Shown here one piece after another: positions 18,479 through 27,196 of a DNA stretch of 64,000 nucleotides. A program made the translations under genes and the position numbers. The stretch's first letter is position 1; each line of letters opens with the position of its first letter. Source of the stretch: Schaedlerella glycyrrhizinilytica_A (GTDB lineage: Bacteria; Bacillota; Clostridia; Lachnospirales; Lachnospiraceae); NCBI RefSeq assembly GCF_042852765.1, contig NZ_AP031414.1; one strand, 5' to 3'. The notes under the pieces are model-generated. The model did not search any database and was not told the DNA's origin. It was given only the letters and a program-made list of their open reading frames with translations.

Positions 18479-19327
18479 ATGAGTGCTACAAAGCTGCAGT
18501 TTACGAAAATGCAGGGACTTGGGAATGACTATGTCTATGTAGATTGTACAAAGAAAAAACTGGAAAATGCGTCAGAGGTCGCAGTGAAAGTCAGCGACCG
18601 GCATTTCGGAATCGGTTCGGACGGGCTGATTTTGATCAACGCGTCGAGCGTAGCGGATTTTGAGATGGAGATGTATAACGCGGATGGATCCCGCGGAGAA
18701 ATGTGCGGAAATGGTATCCGTTGTGTTGCAAAATATGTGTATGATTACGGACTGACAGATCAGACGCACATTTCCGTGGAAACACTTGGCGGGATCAAAT
18801 ATCTGGATCTTACGGTGAAAGAGGGACGTGTGCGGCAGGTACGCGTGGATATGGGCAGACCGATGCTGTGTCCGACGGAGATTCCGGTGATCGCAAACGG
18901 CGAGTCGGTGATCGATATGCCGATCGAAGTGGACGGTACAGAATACCGGATGACTGCTGTCGGAATGGGAAATCCACATACGGTTGTATTTGTGGAAGAT
19001 GTGGACGGGCTGGAGATCGAGCAGATCGGTCCGAAATTTGAACATCATCCTTGTTTTCCGAATCGTGTGAACACCGAGTTCGTAAAAGTGCTGGATCGAA
19101 ATACCGTCAAGATGCGTGTATGGGAAAGAGGATCCGGGGAGACGCTGGCCTGCGGAACCGGAGCATGTGCGGTTGCCGTCGCGTGTATATTGAATGGTCT
19201 GACGGAAAATAAAGTAACAGTTCAGCTTTTGGGCGGAGATCTGCTGATCGAATGGGATCGGGAAGCGGACAAGGTTTACATGACCGGACCGGCGGAAGTC
19301 GTATTTGATGGAGAGATTGAATTGTGA
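18479..19327 (+). CDS. dapF: Diaminopimelate epimerase
   Basis: A 282-residue DapF, interconverting LL- and meso-diaminopimelate for lysine and peptidoglycan synthesis. Both catalytic cysteines are present, in RGEMCGNGIRC and GETLACGTGACA. KMQGLGNDYVYVDC is the expected N-terminus. The start at 18479 follows AGAGGAA; upstream in-frame codons from 18362 overlap the regulator gene and are rejected. Confidence 0.97.
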   Translation: MSATKLQFTKMQGLGNDYVYVDCTKKKLENASEVAVKVSDRHFGIGSDGLILINASSVADFEMEMYNADGSRGEMCGNGIRCVAKYVYDYGLTDQTHISVETLGGIKYLDLTVKEGRVRQVRVDMGRPMLCPTEIPVIANGESVIDMPIEVDGTEYRMTAVGMGNPHTVVFVEDVDGLEIEQIGPKFEHHPCFPNRVNTEFVKVLDRNTVKMRVWERGSGETLACGTGACAVAVACILNGLTENKVTVQLLGGDLLIEWDREADKVYMTGPAEVVFDGEIEL

Positions 19328-19392
19328 GAAAATTCTGAAAATAACAAAAAAAACGGAGAAAAAACTTTCTTAAAATTTTTTGTAAAAAAGGG

Positions 19393-19420
19393 TTGATTTT
19401 TTATATGAGTCTGCTATAAT
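19393..19420 (+). promoter_or_regulatory. tRNA operon promoter
   Basis: TTGATT at 19393-19398, a 16-base spacer and a perfect TATAAT at 19415-19420, about 48 bases before the first tRNA. Confidence 0.7.
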
Positions 19421-19468
19421 AACCATGTTGCGTGTGACAAGTAAGAAAACACAACAGCAATGAGATGA

Positions 19469-19540
19469 TGCGGAATGGTGTAATTGGCAGCACAGCAGAC
19501 TCTGACTCTGTTAGTAGGGGTTCAAGTCCCTTTTCCGTAG
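19469..19540 (+). tRNA. tRNA-Gln, anticodon CTG
   Basis: A full cloverleaf: acceptor TGCGGAA pairs with TTCCGTA, including one G-U pair. The D arm contains GTAATTGGCAGC. The anticodon stem GCAGA/TCTGT closes loop CTCTGAC, giving anticodon CTG (glutamine, codon CAG). The T loop TTCAAGT follows. The discriminator is G and CCA is not encoded. Confidence 0.93.
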
Positions 19541-19573
19541 CTGGGAATCTGAATCTCAGGTTCCCTATTTTAT

Positions 19574-19647
<74 letters not shown>

Positions 19648-19665
19648 CTTGAAGAAACCCTTATA

Positions 19666-19703
19666 AACAGCGGGCTGTGAGAAATCACAGCCCGCTGTTT
19701 TCT
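19666..19703 (+). terminator. Strong terminator after the tRNA pair
   Basis: AACAGCGGGCTGTGA (19666-19680) pairs perfectly with TCACAGCCCGCTGTT (19685-19699) around a GAAA tetraloop, followed by TTTC. Confidence 0.9.
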
Positions 19704-19758
19704 ACTCTGAAATTTTCTATCTAAGAATTTTACCTAAGAATTTTTTGAAAAATCATGA

Positions 19759-19805
19759 TAGCGTCGGTGTACAAGAGGCGTGTTTCCCCTTGTACATCGA
19801 CGCTA
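19759..19805. repeat. Palindromic intergenic repeat, best-preserved copy
   Basis: TAGCGTCGGTGTACAAG (19759-19775) and CTTGTACATCGACGCTA (19789-19805) are inverted with a single mismatch around a 13-base loop. This 47-base copy defines the family. It lies in the gene-poor stretch after the tRNAs. Confidence 0.88.
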
Positions 19806-19866
19806 CCAGAAGATTTTGACTAAAAGCATTTCTTTATAAGTTTATTTTGGATGATATGCCTATTGA

Positions 19867-19992
19867 TCAGAAATCAACTGATTCCCAATAATCTTCCTCA
19901 CTTCTAAAACTACTGATAATCGCTTCCATTTCTTTTTCTATGATAGAATAGGATTTAAATATCCAGTAAATTTTTATATTTTCTGACAACAA
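19867..19992 (-). pseudogene. Possible remnant of a small coding region
   Basis: On the minus strand a 41-codon frame, starting only with TTG, reads peptide-like sequence (SENIKIYWIFKSYSIIEKEM, then EAIISSFRSEEDYWESVDF) and ends in TGA. The amino-acid make-up looks coding and the surrounding bases do not, but there is no good ribosome binding site and I recognise no family. The rest of the 19704-20206 stretch holds the palindromic repeat and nothing else that I can support. Confidence 0.2.
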
Positions 19993-20206
19993 TGATCTTT
20001 ATTGTAATCTATTGTATGAAAAAAGGAACTTTGGGAAATGGAATATGTTATTTGGTATAGAAGAGGGAACCTAAAAGAACCTAGATTTCCGATTTTTGAT
20101 GTGGTAAGATAAAATGAGACAGGTAAAAGCAGAACGTGAAAACCAAAAGAAAGGATGATTAATAGTTTATTTGACCGGATTGCGAATAGATAAGAAAGGA
20201 AATGAC

Positions 20207-21131
20207 ATGGGGAATACGAAAGACGATGTGATATTCAAAGAGTTTTGGCGCAGCAATGAACGGTTTGCAGACTTGTTTAATGTGGTGGTATTTGGAGGCA
20301 AAGAGGTGATCAAGCCGGATGCACTGCAGGAAATGGATACGGATGTTTCCAGTGTCATTCAGATGAAAGATTACAAGGAAACATTGACCAGAACAAGAGA
20401 TGTGATCAAAAAAGCGGCGTATGGAGTGGAGTTCGTTGTGATGGGGATTGAATCACAGCAGTATATCCATTATGCAATGCCATTGCGGCATATGGTATAT
20501 GATGCAATGAGTTATTTTAAAAGAGTACCAGGAGATTACCCGCCGCTATAAAAAAGAGAAAGAAAAAACGACAGAAGATGAATTTTTATCGAAAATGAGA
20601 AAAGAGGATCGGCTGCATCCGGTGATTACGCTGACCTTATATTATGGAGAAAAACAGTGGGATGGACCGTATTGCCTGAAAGATATGATCGTAGAAATGC
20701 CGGAAGAGATTGCTGCGATTTTCTCCGATTATAAAATGAATCTTTTGGAAGTGCGGGACTCCGCAAAGTATGTGTTTAACAACACAGATGTGCAATGTGT
20801 CTTTGAAATTACAAGGGAAGCATTTGCAGGACATTTTGATCGGATACGGGAAAAATACGGAGAGAAAGAACTGGATTCGGAACTTTTAACGGTGATCGGT
20901 CAGATGACAGGCTCAAAGGAGCTGGTCAACATGGGCAGAAATATGGAGGTGAATAACATGTGTACTGCATTGGAAAAATTGAAAGAAGACGGTAAGATGG
21001 AGGGGATAGAAGAAAAAGAAAAAGCAGTGATTCTTGTTATGCTGAAAAATAACTATCCGATTTCTGAAATATGTAAAATTTCAGGGGCAACGGAAGAGAC
21101 GGTTTTGGAGATTAAACAGAGTATGAAGTAA
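20207..21131 (+). pseudogene. Rpn/PD-(D/E)XK nuclease-transposase family gene, broken by a frameshift
   Basis: Two frames make one Rpn-family protein (recombination-promoting nuclease, TIGR01784-like). Frame 1 runs from ATG 20207 and holds FKEFWRSNERFADLFNVVVF and the nuclease core VVMGIESQQYIHYAMPLR. Frame 2 continues from about 20517 (YLKEYQEITRRYKKEKEK) through VITLTLYYGEKQWDGP to LEIKQSMK at 21129. The switch is at TTTTAAAA (20515-20522); removing one T restores a single frame of about 307 residues. This is either a natural inactivation, a phase-variable tract or a sequencing error. It is flanked on both sides by palindromic repeat copies (19759 and 21230). Confidence 0.85.
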
Positions 21132-21229
21132 ATCAGCGTGGAAAAGGGAGTTGGAGAAGTTCGTCTCTTTTTTCTTGGAGAGAGTATGCTTTTGGAAAAC
21201 ATTCGCAGGAAATAAGAAATTTCTTAAAA

Positions 21230-21279
21230 TAGCGTCAGTATATAAGGAGGAGCCATTTTTCCACTTGTATACTGGCGCT
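21230..21279. repeat. Palindromic intergenic repeat, copy 4
   Basis: TAGCGTCAGTATATAAGG (21230-21247) is inverted as CTTGTATACTGGCGCT (21264-21279) around a 16-base loop. It lies about 100 bases behind the broken Rpn gene. Apart from this copy, the 21132-21432 stretch shows no gene. Confidence 0.75.
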
Positions 21280-21432
21280 GCATTTGTTTATAAAATGTGT
21301 TTGGAAAAGTAGGGGCACACCGGTCGGAGGACGTCTGATGAAAATATGAAAATTGTTGTGCATGTCATTGACTTTGTATAAGGCTGTGATGCAAAATAAA
21401 GAGAAAAGAACTCAGAACAGGGAGGGGATCAG

Positions 21433-22347
21433 GTGATTTATACAGTAACGTTTAATCCGTCGCTGGATTATATTGTTTCCGTGGAAGATTTTAAATTGGG
21501 GCATACAAACCGGACAAGTTCGGAGCTGCTTCTTCCGGGCGGGAAAGGACTGAATGTTTCGATGGTGCTTGGCAACCTTGGAATCCCGAATACCGCATTT
21601 GGATTTGCAGCCGGATTTGTCGGAGAAGAGATCGTCCGGCGTATAGAGGAAATGGGAGTGAAAGCTGAATTTATTTGGATTGAGGATGGTGTTTCACGGA
21701 TCAATCTGAAATTGAAGTCGATTGACGGAACTGAGATCAACGGATGCGGACCGGTGATCCATGAGGGTGATGTTCAAAAACTGATAGCGAAGCTGGAACT
21801 TTTACAGGCGGGCGATGTATTGGTCCTTGCCGGAAGTATTCCGGGTTCGGTACCGGATGATATTTATCGGCGGATCATGTCTGAAATGAGCGGACGTGGA
21901 ATCGAAGTTGTTGTGGATGCCACAAAGGAACTGCTTGTAAATGTCCTGGAATACCATCCGTTTCTGATCAAACCGAATCATCACGAGCTGGGGGGAATTT
22001 TCGGCGTGGAGTTAAAGACAAGGGAAGATGTGATCCCTTATGCCAGACGGATGCAGCAGATGGGGGCAAGGAATGTCCTTGTCTCCATGGCGGCAGCCGG
22101 TGCGGTTCTGGTGGCGGAGGACAAATCGGTGTACGAGACAGACGCGCCAAAGGGGATCCTGGTAAATGGCGTCGGAGCAGGCGATTCGATGGTTGCGGGA
22201 TTTCTTGCAGGATGGATGGAGAAAAAAGAATATCGTCATGCGTTTGCCATGGGCGTCTCGGCAGGAAGCGCCAGTGCGTTTTCGGAACGACTTGCAGAGA
22301 AAAAAGAGATCATGGATTTGTATCGGAGAGAATTTACCCGATCATGA
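21433..22347 (+). CDS. 1-phosphofructokinase / tagatose-6-phosphate kinase family
   Basis: A 304-residue PfkB-family kinase of the FruK/LacC branch. VTFNPSLDYIVSVEDFKLG and LPGGKGLNVSMVLGNLG are diagnostic for phosphosugar kinases, and NGVGAGDSMVAGFLAGW carries the catalytic Asp. It would convert fructose-1-phosphate or tagatose-6-phosphate to the bisphosphate. The start is GTG, fixed by GGAGGGG seven bases upstream. No PTS gene is adjacent, so the in-vivo substrate is open. A strong terminator follows. Confidence 0.88.
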   Translation: MIYTVTFNPSLDYIVSVEDFKLGHTNRTSSELLLPGGKGLNVSMVLGNLGIPNTAFGFAAGFVGEEIVRRIEEMGVKAEFIWIEDGVSRINLKLKSIDGTEINGCGPVIHEGDVQKLIAKLELLQAGDVLVLAGSIPGSVPDDIYRRIMSEMSGRGIEVVVDATKELLVNVLEYHPFLIKPNHHELGGIFGVELKTREDVIPYARRMQQMGARNVLVSMAAAGAVLVAEDKSVYETDAPKGILVNGVGAGDSMVAGFLAGWMEKKEYRHAFAMGVSAGSASAFSERLAEKKEIMDLYRREFTRS

Positions 22348-22369
22348 ACGTTTTTTTCGGAGAAAAAAT

Positions 22370-22430
22370 CTGCCGACCGTGTACAAAGGAGCATAAGTAT
22401 CCTTGCACATGGCCGGCAGGTTTATTTTTT
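22370..22430 (+). terminator. Terminator whose stem contains the palindromic-repeat core
   Basis: CTGCCG at 22370 pairs with CGGCAG at 22414-22419; inside, GTGTACAAAGGA pairs with TCCTTGCACA. A T-rich tract follows at 22421-22430. The inner stem closely resembles the repeat core GTGTACAAGG, so this may be a repeat copy recruited as a terminator. Confidence 0.75.
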
Positions 22431-22502
22431 GTATAGGTGACGAGCCAAAGTCCGGGCTTGCCCGAGACCTTGGCGACTGCTTACAATCCCGGAATGTGCC
22501 TT

Positions 22503-23405
22503 TTAGCACTTACGGTGATTGACAGACCTGAGACAGTTCCTTTGAAGCGCGCCGGTAGGGCATGCTTTCACACAGTTGCCGCAGCGGATGCATTCCGGAT
22601 TGTTGGGCGTTTCCCAGACACGGATATCTATGCCGCATGCTTTTTGGCATTTTCCGCATTTGATGCAGGAATCTTTCCGCACCTGATAGCGATAGAGTGC
22701 GATAGGGTTGAAAAGGCTGTACACTGCGCCCAACGGACAGATGTATTTGCAGAATGGGCGATATATAAGTACCGATAAGATAAGAAGAAACACCAGGATT
22801 GCAAATTTCCACTGGAAGAGAAAACCGGCAGCCTGACGTAAAGGCTCGTTGGTCAATAAAAGCGGGATTCCGGCGCCGAGTGTTCCGCTTGGACAGATAT
22901 ATTTGCAGAACCACGGGGAACCTTGACCGATGATATCCACGGCAATGAGCGGAAGAATGACCACAAAGCCGACGAGGATCAGGTATTTCGCCCAGACCAG
23001 TATCCGATGACCGGGAAGATTCTTTCGTTTGGAAATCCATTTTTTAAAGGGAGCCGGGATCGGGATCCGGTAGAGCAGATCCTGTACCAAACCGAACGGA
23101 CAGAGCCATCCGCAGATGAAGCGACCGAAAACCGAGCCGAACAGCATCAGAAATCCGACGACATAAAAGGAAAACCGATAGTTCCGGCTGGCGAGGACTG
23201 CCTGCAGGGAGCCGATCGGACAGGAGCCGAGGGCGCCGGGGCAGGAGTAGCAGTTCAGTCCGGGGACGCAAAGTGTCTTCGTTGGTCCGGTATAGATCCG
23301 TCCGGTGGCGAAGCCGTACAAATATCCGTTTGTGACTGCCAAGAAGAGCAGCTGAACGATCAGCCGCGGACGTTTGATGATTTTTTGAAAAAAGTTTGTT
23401 TTCAT
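22503..23405 (-). CDS. NapH/CcdA-associated-type membrane polyferredoxin
   Basis: A 300-residue membrane protein with about five helices and several cysteine motifs. Two membrane-side motifs, CGWLCPFGLVQDL and CKYICPSGTLG/CKYICPLGAVY, are typical of NapH/NosR-like proteins. Two C-terminal [4Fe-4S] sites follow, CIKCGKCQKAC and CIRCGNCVKACP. It probably passes electrons across the membrane. It is the last gene of a three-gene operon with a CXXC peptide and a TlpA-like lipoprotein, an arrangement pointing to extracytoplasmic thiol reduction. Confidence 0.88.
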   Translation of the reverse strand: MKTNFFQKIIKRPRLIVQLLFLAVTNGYLYGFATGRIYTGPTKTLCVPGLNCYSCPGALGSCPIGSLQAVLASRNYRFSFYVVGFLMLFGSVFGRFICGWLCPFGLVQDLLYRIPIPAPFKKWISKRKNLPGHRILVWAKYLILVGFVVILPLIAVDIIGQGSPWFCKYICPSGTLGAGIPLLLTNEPLRQAAGFLFQWKFAILVFLLILSVLIYRPFCKYICPLGAVYSLFNPIALYRYQVRKDSCIKCGKCQKACGIDIRVWETPNNPECIRCGNCVKACPTGALQRNCLRSVNHRKC

Positions 23406-23445
23406 AGGTATATATTACTTTCTGTATTCTGTTTTTCTAGGGGAT

Positions 23446-23498
23446 GCGTGTCAGCGAACAAAGGGAAAAACGTGTATCCCCTTGTCTACTCACGCTAA
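23446..23498. repeat. Palindromic intergenic repeat, degenerate copy
   Basis: GCGTGTCAGCGAACAAAGGG at 23446-23465 is inverted imperfectly as CCCCTTGTCTACTCACGC at 23478-23495. It lies between the CXXC peptide and the polyferredoxin. Read on the minus strand its first bases TAG form the stop codon of the CXXC peptide. Confidence 0.6.
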
Positions 23499-23641
23499 CC
23501 AATGCCGATACATTCCAGACAGATGTTGATGGATTTGATCAGCACGGTGGCGGTTTCGTCTCTCAAAATACCTGCTCCGATAAAAAATACGGAGAGGAGC
23601 AGAAGAAAGACAGCCGGTTTGTTCGTCCTATTTGTTTTCAT
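23495..23641 (-). CDS. CD1871A-like CXXC small membrane peptide
   Basis: A 48-residue gene. It has a basic start (MKTNRTNKP), one hydrophobic helix (AVFLLLLSVFFIGAGIL) and a C-terminal CLEC motif, matching the CD1871A family of CXXC peptides that accompany NapH-like proteins in Clostridia. The ATG at 23641 lies 2 bases after the TlpA stop, and AGGAGA inside the TlpA C-terminus is its ribosome binding site, so the two are translationally coupled. Its TAG stop is the first triplet of a palindromic repeat copy. It is probably a membrane thiol relay between the ferredoxin protein and TlpA. Confidence 0.82.
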   Translation of the reverse strand: MKTNRTNKPAVFLLLLSVFFIGAGILRDETATVLIKSINICLECIGIG

Positions 23642-23643
23642 TG

Positions 23644-24282
23644 CTATTCTCCTGCTTTGTTATTCTCCTGTACAGTCCGGAGCATTTCTTCGATGATCTT
23701 CGCCCATGCATCCTGATCTTTTGCACCGAGATACGGGTCGCCGATCTGTTTTCCGTTGGAATCTACAAAAAATGTAGTCGGAACGGACTGCACATTTTTA
23801 AGAAATCCGGTACGAAGATCGGAAGATGGGATAATGTGCATATACTCTGTTCCGGTCGCATCGATGATATTCTGAACTGTTTCGTCGTCGGATTTGGCAA
23901 CGTCGCTGACGATGCCGACGACCTGAAATCCCTCGTCTTTGTATTCTTCGGAAAGAGACTGAAGCGCAGGCATTTCATCGAGACAGTAAGTACAGAACGT
24001 GGTCCACACATTGATCATTGTAACGTCTGCCTGTGCGAAGAGTGTCTGATCCACAGTCTCGCCGCTTTGTGTTACGGCTGTAAAATCGCCGAGAAGCGAA
24101 GAAGATGCTGTGTCGGAAGAAGTTTCGGCGGAAGCAGTTGTATTCTTGGTCGAGGAGTCGTTTTCTTCCGGAGCGTTGGAGCATCCGGTTATGGAAAGAG
24201 AAAGAAAAAGACCGCATGCAGTGAGCGCGGAGAGGATCCGTCTGCGTGTATGTCTGTGTATATGAGATTTGGTTTGCTTCAT
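23644..24282 (-). CDS. TlpA-like thioredoxin-fold lipoprotein
   Basis: A 212-residue exported thiol-disulfide protein. A basic signal peptide ends in lipobox ITGC with Cys34 lipidated. A Ser/Thr/Ala-rich linker follows, then a thioredoxin fold with the CXXC site in TFCTYCLDEMPALQSL and the cis-Pro loop VPTTFFVDSNG. GGAG precedes the ATG. It heads the operon with the CXXC peptide and the polyferredoxin and presumably reduces extracytoplasmic disulfides or helps cofactor maturation. Confidence 0.9.
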   Translation of the reverse strand: MKQTKSHIHRHTRRRILSALTACGLFLSLSITGCSNAPEENDSSTKNTTASAETSSDTASSSLLGDFTAVTQSGETVDQTLFAQADVTMINVWTTFCTYCLDEMPALQSLSEEYKDEGFQVVGIVSDVAKSDDETVQNIIDATGTEYMHIIPSSDLRTGFLKNVQSVPTTFFVDSNGKQIGDPYLGAKDQDAWAKIIEEMLRTVQENNKAGE

Positions 24283-24503
24283 AAAAATAGGTTCTCCTTT
24301 TCATCTGTTTTTCCTGCTTTTGAGGATTTAGAGTAATCATACAGGGGCGTGTGCAGGATGTCAAGTAGGATTCGGGAAGCGGGGAACTGCGGAAAAAGGT
24401 ATGCGGAACCATTTGCCCTTTCACGAGAGGGTTATGGTTGTTATTTTGGGTGGAATATGCTATATTTTCAGAGGAAACAAGCAAGTTAAAGGAGTAAGAG
24501 GAA

Positions 24504-26060
24504 ATGAGTATTCTAAATGTAGAACATCTCTCCCATGGATTCGGAGACCGCGCGATCTTTCAGGATGTTTCGTTTCGGCTGCTTCGCGGCGAACATATCG
24601 GTCTTGTCGGAGCGAATGGAGAGGGAAAGTCCACATTTTTTAATATTGTAACGGGAAAATTAAGACCCGATGAGGGCAGGATCGAGTGGGCGAAAGATGT
24701 GCGCATCGGCTATCTGGATCAGCATACGGTTCTGGAAAAAGGGATGACGATCCGAGATGTGCTGAAATCGGCGTTTTCTTATCTGTTTGATCTGGAAGCA
24801 AAGATGAATGAGATCTGCGACCGACTGGGAAATGTGGATGAAGACGAGATGAACCGGCTGATGGAGGAACTCGGAACGATCCAGGATACGCTGACACTTC
24901 ATGATTTTTATGTGATCGATGCGAAAGTGGAGGAAGTGGCGCGGGCACTTGGGCTTCTGGATTTGGGGCTGGAACGTGATGTAACAGATCTGAGCGGTGG
25001 ACAGAGAACGAGGATCCTCCTCGGAAAATTATTGCTGGAAAAACCGGACATCCTGCTGTTGGATGAGCCGACGAACTATTTGGACGAGGAACACATTAAC
25101 TGGCTGAAGCGCTATCTGACCGAATATGAAAACGCGTTTATTCTGATCTCACATGACATTCCGTTTCTTGATGAGGTCGTGAACATCATTTACCATATGG
25201 AAAATCAATGTCTCGACCGGTATGTTGGAAATTATGAGGATTTCCGGCGTGTTTATGAGGTGAAAAAGGCGCAGCTTGAGGCGGCTTATAAGAAACAGCA
25301 GCAGGAGATCAGTCAGCTGAAAGATTTTGTGGCACGGAACAAAGCGCGTGTGGCGACGCGAAACATGGCGATGTCGCGGCAGAAAAAGCTGGATAAAATG
25401 GATCTGATCGAACTGGCAGCGGAGCGCCCAAAGCCGGAATTCCATTTCCGGATCGGACGGACGCCGGGGAAATATATATTCGAGACAAAAGATTTTGTGA
25501 TCGGATATGAGGATCCGCTTTCAAAACCGCTGAATCTGACATTGGAGCGCGGACAGAAGATCGCCCTGACCGGAGCGAACGGAATCGGAAAAACGACGTT
25601 GATCCGCAGCATCCTCGGAATAGTGAAGCCGTTGAAAGGAAGCTGCGAACTGGGAGAAAATCTGCAGATCGGATATTTTGAACAGGAAACGGCAGGAGAA
25701 AACCGCTCTACCTGTATCGAGGAGATCTGGAATGAATTTCCGTCCTTTACACAGTATGAGGTGCGTTCCGCACTGGCAAAATGCGGACTTACGACGAAGC
25801 ATATCGAGAGTCAGGTCCGTGTACTCAGCGGAGGAGAACAGGCAAAGGTAAGGTTGTGCAAACTGATCAACCGGGAGACGAACGTATTGATGCTGGACGA
25901 GCCGACTAATCATCTGGATGTGGATGCAAAGGAAGAATTGAAACGGGCTTTGAACGAGTACCGCGGAACATTGCTCTTGATCTGTCATGAACCGGAATTT
26001 TATCAGGATATCGTACAGGATGTCTGGGATTGTTCGAAATGGACGACCAGAATTGTGTAA
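24504..26060 (+). CDS. ABC-F family ATPase (YbiT/YkpA type)
   Basis: A 518-residue soluble protein with two ABC cassettes and no membrane segments. Cassette 1 has GANGEGKST, LSGGQRTRILL and LLDEPTNYLD. A charged linker helix region (KKAQLEAAYKKQQQEISQ) follows. Cassette 2 has GANGIGKTT, LSGGEQAKVRLC and MLDEPTNHLD. ABC-F proteins act on the ribosome; whether this one is a translation factor or gives antibiotic protection cannot be told here. It is divergent from the TlpA operon and 33 bases upstream of the parvulin. Confidence 0.93.
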   Translation: MSILNVEHLSHGFGDRAIFQDVSFRLLRGEHIGLVGANGEGKSTFFNIVTGKLRPDEGRIEWAKDVRIGYLDQHTVLEKGMTIRDVLKSAFSYLFDLEAKMNEICDRLGNVDEDEMNRLMEELGTIQDTLTLHDFYVIDAKVEEVARALGLLDLGLERDVTDLSGGQRTRILLGKLLLEKPDILLLDEPTNYLDEEHINWLKRYLTEYENAFILISHDIPFLDEVVNIIYHMENQCLDRYVGNYEDFRRVYEVKKAQLEAAYKKQQQEISQLKDFVARNKARVATRNMAMSRQKKLDKMDLIELAAERPKPEFHFRIGRTPGKYIFETKDFVIGYEDPLSKPLNLTLERGQKIALTGANGIGKTTLIRSILGIVKPLKGSCELGENLQIGYFEQETAGENRSTCIEEIWNEFPSFTQYEVRSALAKCGLTTKHIESQVRVLSGGEQAKVRLCKLINRETNVLMLDEPTNHLDVDAKEELKRALNEYRGTLLLICHEPEFYQDIVQDVWDCSKWTTRIV

Positions 26061-26093
26061 ATAGAGAAAGAAAAGAGAAAAAGGAGAACAAAG

Positions 26094-26852
26094 ATGTCAC
26101 AGGAAACAAATAACAAAGAAGTGGTAGCAGTAGTAGCAGGGGAAGAGATCACGCAGGAGGAGTTCAACCTCTTTTTACAGGCGGTGCCGAGAGAGCAGCA
26201 GGCATATCTGGCAAATCCGCAGTTCCGTCAGCAGTGTCTGGATCAGTTCATCGCGCTGCGGCTGTATGCGAAGTTAGGAGAAGAGTTAAAATTAGAAGAG
26301 ACAGAAGAATTTCAGACGATGATCGCCAATGCAAAGCGCGATATCCTGGCTCAGATCGCAATGCGCGAGACGTTAAAAGCCGCTTCGGTAAGCGAGGAGG
26401 AAGCCGCTGCATATTATGAGGAAAATAAAGAGCAGTACAAAAAAGGAGAGACAGTCCGCGCGAAGCATATTTTGACGGAAACAGAAGAAAAATGCGCAGA
26501 GATTCTTGCTGCGATCGAGAAAAATGAGAAATCATTCGAGGACGCTGCGAAAGAATTTTCCACTTGCCCATCCGGTGCTAAGGGCGGAGATCTTGGCGCA
26601 TTTGGAAGAGGACAGATGGTAAAAGAATTTGAAGACGCTGCATTTTCAGCGGAAATCGGAGCGGTTGTGGGACCTGTGAAAACGCAGTTCGGTTATCATC
26701 TGATCAAGGTGGAAGAGAAGAACGAAGCGCAGATCGCATCATTTGACGAGGCGGCAGCCAGCATCCGCAGAATCCTTTTGCAGAAAAAGCAGAAAGAAGT
26801 TTATGACGCAAAAGTAGCAGAACTGCGCGGAAAATATATGGAAGAGAAATAA
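26094..26852 (+). CDS. PpiC/parvulin-type peptidyl-prolyl isomerase
   Basis: A 252-residue protein. The N-terminal half is SurA-like (VVAVVAGEEITQEEFNLFLQ). The C-terminal parvulin domain has VRAKHILTETEEKCAEIL, CPSGAKGGDLGAFGRGQM and QFGYHLIKVE. Unlike PrsA it has no signal peptide or lipobox, so it is predicted to be cytoplasmic. It follows the ABC-F gene closely, and the Cys-rich gene starts 4 bases after its stop. Confidence 0.93.
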   Translation: MSQETNNKEVVAVVAGEEITQEEFNLFLQAVPREQQAYLANPQFRQQCLDQFIALRLYAKLGEELKLEETEEFQTMIANAKRDILAQIAMRETLKAASVSEEEAAAYYEENKEQYKKGETVRAKHILTETEEKCAEILAAIEKNEKSFEDAAKEFSTCPSGAKGGDLGAFGRGQMVKEFEDAAFSAEIGAVVGPVKTQFGYHLIKVEEKNEAQIASFDEAAASIRRILLQKKQKEVYDAKVAELRGKYMEEK

Positions 26853-26855
26853 TAT

Positions 26856-27167
26856 ATGAAAAAAGAAGAACAGAGAAAAAAGGGGATTGATCCGGAGAAA
26901 AAGTATTCCTTTTTCAGTCATAAGGAATGCGAATATTTTCCGTGTCATAAAACAGAAGATCCGGAGAATTTTAACTGTCTGTTCTGTTATTGTCCGCTGT
27001 ATGCGCTCGGAGAGCGCTGCGGCGGCAATTTCCGTTATACGGAGAACGGGATCAAAGACTGTACCGGATGTATGCTGCCGCACAAGCGGGAAAATTACCC
27101 GTATATCATAGGAAAATACGGGGAGATCATGGAGCTGGCGAAGAAACAGGAGAGGGAAAAGGATTGA
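26856..27167 (+). CDS. Cysteine-rich small domain protein
   Basis: A 103-residue protein with nine cysteines, in CEYFPCHK, NFNCLFCYCPLYALGERCGG and DCTGCMLPH. This matches the cysteine-rich small domain family (PF04071-like), which probably binds a metal and is often linked to corrinoid metabolism. It begins 4 bases after the parvulin stop, which suggests one transcript. The function is not known. Confidence 0.8.
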   Translation: MKKEEQRKKGIDPEKKYSFFSHKECEYFPCHKTEDPENFNCLFCYCPLYALGERCGGNFRYTENGIKDCTGCMLPHKRENYPYIIGKYGEIMELAKKQEREKD

Positions 27168-27196
27168 AATATCTGTTTGAGCGTGGAAGCGGAGGA

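Noticed and set aside
20171..21279. Intact insertion sequence
   Set aside because: The Rpn-type gene is not a DDE transposase, and the flanking palindromes are individual intergenic repeats, not matching terminal inverted repeats of one element.
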